From contig CBDVBZ010000175.1 of assembly GCA_965372355.1 (NCBI GenBank), forward strand, positions 1 through 6,056: 6,056 nt of DNA. Reading direction: 5' to 3'. The position numbers were made by a program, and so were the translations under genes. The stretch comes from CBDVBZ01 sp965372355 (GTDB taxonomy: Bacteria > Krumholzibacteriota > Krumholzibacteriia > WVZY01). Below are positions 1-5,912 of the stretch, piece by piece. The notes under the pieces were generated by a model, which worked only from the letters and a program-made list of their open reading frames with translations, was not told the DNA's origin and made no database searches. The first letter of the stretch is position 1; each line of letters opens with the position of its first letter.

Positions 1-569
1 CAAGTATGCAGCTGGCATGGCTGTTCGAGCTGTACGAGAACGAGAACTGGTTTCTTTCGGGGACGCTCAACCTGTGGAACAGCGATCTTCTCAGGGTCAA
101 CCTCCTGGAGTGGGTGAATGGGATCATCGATGACGGCGGTATCAGCCCGGACAACAGCCTGGTCGAGAAGACGCCATCGCTTCGTTGGGGGGGCGGCGTT
201 CGTGCGGCGTATGCGCCGAATGACCTCTTTGGATTCGCAAGTCTTCTCGAGACGGGTTACGGGGAATCACTCGATCGGAGCCGTTCGAGCGAGTTGTTCC
301 TCAACCTGGGTATCCGTGGAGATATCGATTTGCTGGCCCGCTCGAAGGTGCCGATTGGCTTCGTCGTCGGCTACTATATGTCGACGTTTCCCGAAACCGG
401 CGACAGCAGTTCGAACCGGACAGACATGTTCTCCGTTCGCGTGAACTTTACGGGGCGGGACGACTTTTCGGTTGGCATCGAGTCGACGAATTCGCGGACA
501 AAGGTGCCCTCTGTCAGCGGAACAATCAACTCGACGCTTACGTCGCTTCAACTTCAGTACTACTTCTGA
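1..569 (+). CDS. C-terminal part of an outer-membrane beta-barrel protein (5' end outside window)
   Basis: The reading frame is open to the left edge (first complete codon at position 3, AGT) and ends with TGA at 567-569. The Met at position 6 has no room for a ribosome binding site, so I treat it as internal. The product alternates polar and hydrophobic residues in short strands separated by turns rich in D, N, G and S. It ends in LQLQYYF, with a terminal Phe and aromatic/hydrophobic residues at alternating positions. That is the classic C-terminal strand signature recognised by the BAM outer-membrane assembly machinery. No enzymatic motif is visible and the family (porin, transporter barrel or other) cannot be named from this fragment. 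It converges on the minus-strand operon with only 33 bp between the two stop codons. Barrel assignment is fairly sure; function is unknown. Confidence 0.72.
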   Translation, partial: SMQLAWLFELYENENWFLSGTLNLWNSDLLRVNLLEWVNGIIDDGGISPDNSLVEKTPSLRWGGGVRAAYAPNDLFGFASLLETGYGESLDRSRSSELFLNLGIRGDIDLLARSKVPIGFVVGYYMSTFPETGDSSSNRTDMFSVRVNFTGRDDFSVGIESTNSRTKVPSVSGTINSTLTSLQLQYYF

Positions 570-602
570 GACCCGGGGAATGATCCGCGACAGACGAGGT
601 TC

Positions 603-2756
603 TCAAACGAGAAGCAGTGCCACGACAGAGAGGGCCGCGATCAGCACCGCCGACTGAGCCATTCCCAGAAAAGGAATCAAGAGCAGGCTGGCGACGAGCG
701 ACCCCACGCAGCCGCCGATTAGATCGGCGGCATAGAGCGGCGACACGACGGTCTTCTGATCCGTGATCCCCGCCAGGCTCGCGTACGCAAAGACACCCGC
801 CACGAGCACACCCGCCAGAAACAACAGCAACGAGATAGCGCCCAGGTTGGATGGCAGACCGGAATACAAAAAGCCGATAAAGACCATATTCAAGACGGCG
901 AATCCGAGAAGAAGACCGTATCCCCAACTCTTTCGTATCATGAAGCCATCCCCCGCGCCTTGTGCCGCCCGGAGAACCACAACTGAACCGACGGCCAGAC
1001 CGGCCATGAACGCCATCAATAGTATTCCGATATTTTGAAACAGGACGCCGCTCTTGACCTGATAGTGCAGGATCAGAATCGTCTCGACCACCATTCCGAC
1101 AAATCCTGCGATGAAGACAAGCAATGTCCTCCGGAGTCTCACCAAACGACGGGCGATGGCGAATATACCGGCGGCAAGCAGAATGACGCCGATATAAGCA
1201 GCGACGCCGCCAGCAGACCATCTCCTTGACTCGCTGAGATCCCTGTTTATCAGTGCAGGGACAAACTTCGAGAGCCAGATCATGATGGAGTACTTGTAGC
1301 ACACGGGTTCGATGTCGGTGTTGGGTTGGATATCAGTAGACGCGAGGCGATCGGCAATCTCAAAGAAACGGTCGTTGGTGTACATATAGTGAATGTATTC
1401 CGGTGTCACCAACCGGGTGTCGAGCGATCGCTCCTTGAATGCGTTCGCCAGGACGAGCGGATCCCGAGCCAGCAGGCGATTCGATGCGATGTTGATATTC
1501 ACAACACCGGGCAAGACGATCACGTCCGCGAACACGGACTTGAGCGCCCGATAAATGCTCGTGTTGCGGTAGGCGACGAACTGCGTCCAGACGTTCTCCG
1601 ACGATCTCAACCGCAGCGCCAGAACTCCGCCGGGGCGGAGTGCCGCCGCGCACGCCTCGAAGAACTCAGCCGTGTAAAAACGGTTCGATTGTCCGGATGT
1701 CGGGTCCGGCATCCCAATCAGAATGAGGTCGTATCTCTCGGAATCTTTCACGAATCGCCGGGGGTCATTGATATGAACCGTCACGGCCTGCGATCGAAGC
1801 GGCGCCCGATAACTCTCCGGGAGATGTTTCTCCGCCAGTGATAACAGCACCGGGTTGAGTTCGACATAGTCGACCTGTTGCGGTTTGTGTTTTAGTATCT
1901 CGGCCAGGATCCCGTCCAGCCCGCCGCCCAGGACGAGGACTCGTTCGACGGGGTCGATGTGTATTGCAGCAAGATGAACGATTTCCTCCGCGGCAGCGCT
2001 CTCCGTCTCGAAGAAGACGGCGTCGTTCTCAAAGACGACAAACTGGTCTTGCTGTTCTGTGATCGTAATCCGCCCGTAGGGGGAGTCGCGTGTATCGAGG
2101 AGGAGCGGGTGGTTTACGCGGGTCATCCAGTGATCGATCCCCGGGGATGCGAACATGACGGCAAGCAAAGCCGCGAAGACCACCGCCGCCGTGTAGTGAG
2201 CCATCGAGCGCCGCAATGGAAAAACAATGATCGCCGCAGTCAGCAGGCTGCACCCAACAGCAATCGTGAAATTCTGGATCCCGATCTTGAGCAGGAGCGT
2301 TGCTGCAAGACCGCCTGCGATCCCCCCAACGCACTCGATCGCGTAGGCCATGGCGAGCGTTTTCTCTTTGCTCACATACAGCTTTGCCACCCATTGAAAC
2401 AACAGGCCCAGTAGCACTCCGATGGGCAGGAGGGCGATCGTGATGGCAAGCAGCTGCTGTCCGAAGGGGAGGTAAGAACCGGGAATACCCCCAAAGAGAA
2501 CCCGCACCGAGCGAATAAACGCGATGTCCAATGGCAGCAATACGGCAAATGCCACGAAGAGATACGCCACGGTAGACGCTCGAGGGATCCAGGCCCGCCG
2601 GCCGAGGAGGGCACCGGTGGCGGTCCACAGGAGCCACACACCGATGGCGAGGATATAGATCAGCTCGATACCGTAAAACGCAACGTTCAATTCACGGAGT
2701 ATGACGACCTGGCTCAGGATGGAGATAAAGCCGATGGTCAGAAGGAAAAGAATCAC
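603..2756 (-). CDS. Polytopic membrane protein with central spermidine-synthase-like (SpeE-like) domain
   Basis: 717 residues, GTG start; an in-frame TAA lies seven codons upstream, so the start cannot lie far away. About seven membrane helices (roughly residues 3-20, 31-52, 62-80, 100-120, 134-157, 161-180, 187-204) precede a soluble domain (about 205-500), followed by about seven more (514-534, 544-565, 572-596, 612-632, 639-661, 674-696, 698-717). The soluble part matches the SpeE-like Rossmann fold: SPYGRI (225-230), glycine-rich GGGLDG (277-282), acidic VELNP (298-302) and the NRFYTAEFF stretch (358-366). In true aminopropyltransferases the DxxDP motif has two Asp; here it reads GMPDP (348-352), so the first Asp is Gly. 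Genuine polyamine synthesis is therefore doubtful, although the nucleotide pocket looks intact. Positively charged loops (RR 53-54, K125-K132, RR 182-183, R536-R543) place the soluble domain outside the cytoplasm by the positive-inside rule. Last gene of the operon. Family assignment is strong, reaction unknown. Confidence 0.88.
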   Translation of the reverse strand: MILFLLTIGFISILSQVVILRELNVAFYGIELIYILAIGVWLLWTATGALLGRRAWIPRASTVAYLFVAFAVLLPLDIAFIRSVRVLFGGIPGSYLPFGQQLLAITIALLPIGVLLGLLFQWVAKLYVSKEKTLAMAYAIECVGGIAGGLAATLLLKIGIQNFTIAVGCSLLTAAIIVFPLRRSMAHYTAAVVFAALLAVMFASPGIDHWMTRVNHPLLLDTRDSPYGRITITEQQDQFVVFENDAVFFETESAAAEEIVHLAAIHIDPVERVLVLGGGLDGILAEILKHKPQQVDYVELNPVLLSLAEKHLPESYRAPLRSQAVTVHINDPRRFVKDSERYDLILIGMPDPTSGQSNRFYTAEFFEACAAALRPGGVLALRLRSSENVWTQFVAYRNTSIYRALKSVFADVIVLPGVVNINIASNRLLARDPLVLANAFKERSLDTRLVTPEYIHYMYTNDRFFEIADRLASTDIQPNTDIEPVCYKYSIMIWLSKFVPALINRDLSESRRWSAGGVAAYIGVILLAAGIFAIARRLVRLRRTLLVFIAGFVGMVVETILILHYQVKSGVLFQNIGILLMAFMAGLAVGSVVVLRAAQGAGDGFMIRKSWGYGLLLGFAVLNMVFIGFLYSGLPSNLGAISLLLFLAGVLVAGVFAYASLAGITDQKTVVSPLYAADLIGGCVGSLVASLLLIPFLGMAQSAVLIAALSVVALLLV

Positions 2757-2774
2757 CGGGGCTCTTGTGATCGG

Positions 2775-4388
2775 TTAGAGGTGATCCGACTCGCCAAAAC
2801 TCATGGCCTGGAATGTGTAGAAACGGGCGCCGTTTCTCCAACTGCCCTCCGGCAAGCCCGCTTTGAGACACAAACGATCGAGCATCTCATCGCGATCCCA
2901 ACCCTGCTCGACGGCCACGGACGGCAGAAACACGGCGGTACGACCGTTCTTCTCGATGAGAACGCCATCGCGTCCCACGAGAATATCCCCGTAGCCTTCG
3001 ACCAGTCGTGGTGGAGTCAGGACCGATACCTCGATCTCGATACCGCCCAGCTCGTCCAGTGTAACCGGCGAAAACCGCGGGTCGTTGAAGGCCGCCTGCC
3101 ACGCGCAATTGCCGACGACCCATCCAAGTGGCGAATCATCGCGCATATGCCCGATACAGCCCCTGAGGTTGCCGTTGATCTTGAGTGTTACAAAAGCGCC
3201 ACGTCGTTGTTCCAAGGCGGGATCGAAGTGTCGTCCAAGCGGTGTGGTCTCGGTATCCAGAAACTGCCGGATCGTTTGTCGCGCAAACGACAAAAGCCGC
3301 TTTCTGTTCTTGTCAGAAAGTGTCGTTTCCTCGGAGAGGTCGGTGTCTCTCTGCTTTAGCGGTATCCAGCTGCCGTTATCGTTTTCGAACTCGGCGACTA
3401 CAAACGACACGGCGCCGTAACCCACGACACGCAAGCGTTTGCCCACCGATGCGTCTCCGGAGTTGGCGTAGCTGATGATGCGCGCGCTCGTCGCGCCGAG
3501 CCTTTTGGCTGCGGTGATCGCGGTGAGCACCGGTCCCGCACCACACGCACACGTGGATAGATTGGGGACGTCTTTTTCGAGCTGCTCCCACATCGTGGCC
3601 TGGACGTGTTCCGGATCCATCGTGGTGATCGCTTCCAGCGTTTTTTTGTCTATGATGTTCGCGTCCTCGTAGGCGGGGTAGTGGGAGAGATCGGAGCTCG
3701 CCACGATGAGCGCACGCCGTCCGCGGAGCGCTTTGGCCAGGGCATGGCCGAAACGGGTACACAGATCGATATCCGGTGTTCCGATAATAGCGGGGAGGAT
3801 CTTGACGCCGGGGAACAGCGTCTGGACAAAGGGCACCTGGACCTCGATCGAATGCTCGCGGGTGTGGACGGCCGGCTCGAACGTGAAATCGCCGTCCGCG
3901 GCGATCAGCTCGGCGGCCAGCTCCTCGTCGATCTCCGCCGTGCCAAGAGGCGTCCGGTAGCCAGCGGACGGATAGATCGATACGCCCCCGAAACCCGCGG
4001 TCGTGTGGTTGGTACCGAGCAGGACGATCAGGTCGTAGTTGTGTGCCGCCGCCTGGGCGAATGCGTCCGCACAGATCTGGCCCGAATAGACATACCCCGC
4101 GTGCGGAGCGATGATGGCGATCGGCCTCTCCTTCGAGGGGGTGACGGCGTCTTCGAGATAGCCATCGATCGCCTTTGTGAGCTTCGTTGGGTCAGCAGTG
4201 TAGAATCGACCCGCGACGGCGGGCTCGCGGACACTGGCCTCGTAGCGCCGGCTGTCACCAGCGCCGGCGGTCCGCGCTGCGCCGCAAATGGCCGCAGCCA
4301 CGACGCATGCAATCAGACCCGCGACCAGGCTACTGTGAAGACGTCCACACGCCGGCAATCGGCTGTTTGCACTTCTTGCACTGGCCAT
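2775..4388 (-). CDS. amrB-amrA: Exported Memo (protein B)-AMMECR1 (protein A) fusion of the AmmeMemoRadiSam system
   Basis: 537 residues. Residues 1-45 form a signal peptide: Arg-containing start, hydrophobic 21-38, then small residues (ARTAGAG). LIAC (25-28) could be read as a lipobox, but hydrophobicity continues past it. Residues about 52-335 are a Memo/DUF52 domain: APHAGY (94-99), GTNHT (125-129), EHSIE (178-182), SSDLSHYP (231-238) and CACG (280-283). H96, H128, H236 and C282 correspond to human MEMO1 His49, His81, His192 and Cys244, the metal-site cluster in a LigB-dioxygenase-like fold. A polar linker (about 336-356) leads to an AMMECR1 domain (about 357-530) with LRGCIG (408-413), FNDPRFSP (434-441) and the FLPSVAVEQGW segment (487-497). 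These domains are usually separate genes, called proteins B and A. The start is supported by AGGAGAG 10 nt upstream, inside the preceding gene, which it overlaps by 59 bp; translational coupling is likely. Biochemical role of the prokaryotic system is unknown. Confidence 0.95.
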   Translation of the reverse strand: MASARSANSRLPACGRLHSSLVAGLIACVVAAAICGAARTAGAGDSRRYEASVREPAVAGRFYTADPTKLTKAIDGYLEDAVTPSKERPIAIIAPHAGYVYSGQICADAFAQAAAHNYDLIVLLGTNHTTAGFGGVSIYPSAGYRTPLGTAEIDEELAAELIAADGDFTFEPAVHTREHSIEVQVPFVQTLFPGVKILPAIIGTPDIDLCTRFGHALAKALRGRRALIVASSDLSHYPAYEDANIIDKKTLEAITTMDPEHVQATMWEQLEKDVPNLSTCACGAGPVLTAITAAKRLGATSARIISYANSGDASVGKRLRVVGYGAVSFVVAEFENDNGSWIPLKQRDTDLSEETTLSDKNRKRLLSFARQTIRQFLDTETTPLGRHFDPALEQRRGAFVTLKINGNLRGCIGHMRDDSPLGWVVGNCAWQAAFNDPRFSPVTLDELGGIEIEVSVLTPPRLVEGYGDILVGRDGVLIEKNGRTAVFLPSVAVEQGWDRDEMLDRLCLKAGLPEGSWRNGARFYTFQAMSFGESDHL

Positions 4389-5613
4389 CTTTTAGATTCT
4401 CTCCTGTGACAAAGAAACCCTTCCTGGCAATAACCGTCTCCCCGCAGCTGGGGCAGTACGTGTTGTTGCCCGGGTGACCGGGGACGTTTCCTACATACGG
4501 GTAGTGCATTCCATGCGCAACCGCAATCTCGTACGCCGTCTCGAGTGTGGCGACCGGTGTCGGCGGGAGATTCAACATCTGATAGTCCGGATGGAAGCGG
4601 GTGAAATGCACGGGGACATCGGGACCGACCTCGCCCACAACCCACTTGACGAGTTCGGTGAGCATCTCATCGGAATCATTCAGTGTCGGCACGACGAGAT
4701 TGACGATCTCCAGATGCACGCCGCGCCGGGCCACCTGTTTGATGCTGCGCAGAACGGGTTCGAGCTCCGCGCCGCACACGCGACGGTAAAAGTCCTTGCT
4801 AAAACCTTTGAGGTCGATCTTGATCCCGTCGAGCACATCACACATCTCGTCGAGAGGCTTCTCGTTCATGAATCCACAGCTGACGAGTACACACGAGATG
4901 TTGTGCTCGCGGGCAGCGCGCGCGATGTCGGTCAGGTACTCGGTAAAGACCGTGGGCTCGTTGTACGTAAAGGCGATAATCGGCGCGTTTCGTTTGCCCG
5001 TCTCTTCGACGATTACGGCCGGGGGGGTGTACTTCGTGGAATAGTCTTCGGGACGCGCCTGTGATATTTCCCAGTTCTGACAAAACTTACAGCTGAGCGG
5101 GCACCCGGCCGTTGCCATTGAAAATGCGGCTGATGCGGGCATGAAATGATAGAACGGTTTCTTCTCAATGGGATCTACATGGATGGAGACGGGATGGCCG
5201 TAGACAAGACTGCGGAGCTCTCCGCCGACGTTCTCCCGCGTCCGGCATCGTCCGCGCTCGCCCTCTTTTATGAGGCAATTCTGAGCGCACAGCTGGCACC
5301 TGATCGCGTTGTTCTCGTGATCGAACGGGTCGTCCGTGTACCCATCGTCCTTGGTGTGGCACGACAGGCAACTGACACCGGCAGTGTTGGCGGAGATCCA
5401 GTAGCGCGCCAGCGGAGCATCGGCCACGAGGCCCGTCGCCTGTGGTGACGCGGCGGCCGCGGTCACAAGCTCTCTCAGCCAGGCAGGACATGACAGCATT
5501 ACAGACGCGCCGCCCAGGACGAGCGCCGTCCTGGATGTGGCCTTCAAGAAGTCCCGTCTCGACGCGTCTCGCCTGAGCAGATATGCGGCAGAATTCTTGT
5601 CGCGGGATGCCAT
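4330..5613 (-). CDS. amrS: AmmeMemoRadiSam system radical SAM enzyme with Tat signal and CxxCH insertion
   Basis: 427 residues. Start: ATG with GAGG 6 nt upstream; an in-frame TAG 18 nt before it rules out earlier starts. The N-terminus has a twin-arginine motif SRRDFLK (18-24), a hydrophobic stretch (29-41) and an AAAA site near 52-55, so it is predicted to be exported folded by Tat. C42 after MLS could be a weak lipobox. Residues about 57-105 are extra relative to the usual family start and carry CLSCH (82-86). The conserved CxxCxxxC plus later Cys follows (C106, C109, C113, C123). The radical SAM cluster motif CPLSCKFC (C171, C175, C178) binds 4Fe-4S for reductive SAM cleavage; VDPIEKKPFYHF (146-157) and TYNEPTVF (216-223) are typical of this PflA-related family. 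A C-terminal zinc-ribbon-like region has C387, C390, C412 and C415. First gene of the operon, overlapping the Memo-AMMECR1 gene. Family assignment is strong; substrate unknown. Confidence 0.95.
   Translation of the reverse strand: MASRDKNSAAYLLRRDASRRDFLKATSRTALVLGGASVMLSCPAWLRELVTAAAASPQATGLVADAPLARYWISANTAGVSCLSCHTKDDGYTDDPFDHENNAIRCQLCAQNCLIKEGERGRCRTRENVGGELRSLVYGHPVSIHVDPIEKKPFYHFMPASAAFSMATAGCPLSCKFCQNWEISQARPEDYSTKYTPPAVIVEETGKRNAPIIAFTYNEPTVFTEYLTDIARAAREHNISCVLVSCGFMNEKPLDEMCDVLDGIKIDLKGFSKDFYRRVCGAELEPVLRSIKQVARRGVHLEIVNLVVPTLNDSDEMLTELVKWVVGEVGPDVPVHFTRFHPDYQMLNLPPTPVATLETAYEIAVAHGMHYPYVGNVPGHPGNNTYCPSCGETVIARKGFFVTGENLKDGQCKKCKQPIAGVWTSSQ
4399..4405 (-). promoter_or_regulatory. 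Ribosome binding site of the Memo-AMMECR1 gene, inside the amrS coding region
   Basis: Minus-strand AGGAGAG lies 10 nt before the ATG at 4388. It lies in the codons of the radical SAM enzyme's C-terminal zinc-ribbon-like region. It supports the long form of the fusion protein that includes the full signal peptide, and points to coupled translation. Confidence 0.65.
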
Positions 5614-5619
5614 CTCCAG

Positions 5620-5623
5620 CCTC
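5620..5623 (-). promoter_or_regulatory. Ribosome binding site of amrS
   Basis: Read on the minus strand, GAGG lies 6 nt before the ATG at 5613. An in-frame ATG at 5640 is closed by TAG three codons later, so this site fixes the true start. Confidence 0.5.
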
Positions 5624-5636
5624 AGTTTCTACACCA

Positions 5637-5648
5637 GCATCCGGATGC
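5637..5648. repeat. 12-bp perfect palindrome near the amrS start
   Basis: GCATCCGGATGC is its own reverse complement. It lies 24 bp upstream of the radical SAM start codon and just before the GAGG ribosome binding site region in the minus-strand leader. It could be a dimeric-regulator half of an operator or an mRNA hairpin that affects translation. Palindromy is directly seen; function is inference. Confidence 0.55.
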
Positions 5649-5656
5649 CTCTGTGC

Positions 5657-5662
5657 ATTGTA
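5657..5662 (-). promoter_or_regulatory. Possible -10 element for the amrS operon
   Basis: On the minus strand this reads TACAAT, five of six matches to TATAAT. It would place transcription start near 5650 and leave a leader of about 37 nt. The expected -35 position (about 5680-5685) reads GCGGAT, which does not resemble TTGACA and lies inside a hairpin, so an activator or another sigma factor would be needed. Weak evidence. Confidence 0.25.
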
Positions 5663-5668
5663 GTCTAA

Positions 5669-5692
5669 CGGTGCTGGTAATCCGCAGCACCG
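5669..5692. repeat. Perfect inverted repeat, 8-bp arms, 8-nt loop
   Basis: CGGTGCTG at 5669-5676 is exactly complementary to CAGCACCG at 5685-5692 around the loop GTAATCCG. It abuts the next inverted repeat with no base between. No T-run follows on either strand, so it is not a standard intrinsic terminator. It may be an operator or a leader RNA hairpin. Confidence 0.6.
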
Positions 5693-5720
5693 ATGGCGCG
5701 GCGCGAAGCGTCCGCGCCAT
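5693..5720. repeat. Perfect inverted repeat, 9-bp arms, 10-nt loop
   Basis: ATGGCGCGG at 5693-5701 is exactly complementary to CCGCGCCAT at 5712-5720, with loop CGCGAAGCGT. It directly follows the 5669-5692 hairpin, making a tandem hairpin pair in the divergent promoter region. It is GC-rich and likely stable as RNA or as a cruciform. Function unknown. Confidence 0.6.
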
Positions 5721-5723
5721 CCA

Positions 5724-5735
5724 ACGCATATGCGT
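5724..5735. repeat. 12-bp perfect palindrome distal to the hairpin pair
   Basis: ACGCATATGCGT is its own reverse complement and lies 3 bp beyond the second hairpin. With the palindrome at 5637-5648 it brackets the hairpin pair. It could be a binding site for a dimeric regulator; no factor can be named. Confidence 0.5.
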
Positions 5736-5901
5736 CAGCTACAAGATACAGGACCGTGGAGCGTGAAGTCAATTGAGACCGGGCCGGGAAGACAGGGCGT
5801 CGCCGCCACGCAACCGCTCAAAAAACTGAAACATCCGATCTTTCGCGTGTGTCTATTCTATTGAACTCGATTCGGCACTCATCCGAGCGAAATCTCGAGA
5901 C

Positions 5902-5906
5902 AGGAG
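5902..5906 (+). promoter_or_regulatory. Ribosome binding site of the putative receptor gene
   Basis: AGGAG sits 6 nt before the ATG at 5913, which supports this start even though the gene is cut after 48 codons. An imperfect hairpin (CTCGA 5866-5870 with TCGAG 5895-5899, and TCGG 5872-5875 with CCGA 5883-5886) lies just upstream in the probable leader. Confidence 0.65.
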
Positions 5907-5912
5907 CGGATC

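Larger units (their letters stand above)
5614..5912. promoter_or_regulatory. Divergent intergenic region between the amrS operon and the putative receptor gene
   Basis: This 299 bp stretch separates two divergently read genes, so promoters for both must lie here. The half next to the operon (5637-5735) is packed with inverted repeats, listed separately. The half next to the plus-strand gene (5736-5912) holds no long ORF or convincing RNA gene. I did not find a strong sigma-70 -35/-10 pair on either strand. No terminator with a T-run is present, as expected between divergent genes. Confidence 0.6.

Noticed and set aside
6..569. Start of the beta-barrel gene at the ATG at position 6
   Set aside because: The frame stays open to the window edge, no ribosome binding site can be seen, and the sequence begins in the middle of barrel strands with no signal peptide.
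599..613. TTCTC-AAAC-GAGAA hairpin at the convergent stop codons as a bidirectional terminator
   Set aside because: A 5-bp stem is weak and no T-run follows on either strand.
3606..4409. Long plus-strand ORF opposite the Memo domain, and similar long antisense frames elsewhere
   Set aside because: These frames are shadows of GC-rich coding sequence; their translations are Arg-rich with no recognisable domain, while the minus-strand frame has full Memo and AMMECR1 motifs.
5669..5830. Cobalamin riboswitch upstream of the putative receptor, suggested by GGTGCTGGTAATCC and a later GCCGCCACG
   Set aside because: The conserved B12-box (GCCACTG) and the ordered AGGGAA, GGTG...TCC and closing elements are not present in the right order or spacing.
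5769..5834. 21-codon minus-strand ORF (starts MFQFFERLRG) in the divergent intergenic region, a possible leader peptide or small protein
   Set aside because: No convincing ribosome binding site precedes it, it is short enough to occur by chance, and it has no membrane segment or run of regulatory codons.
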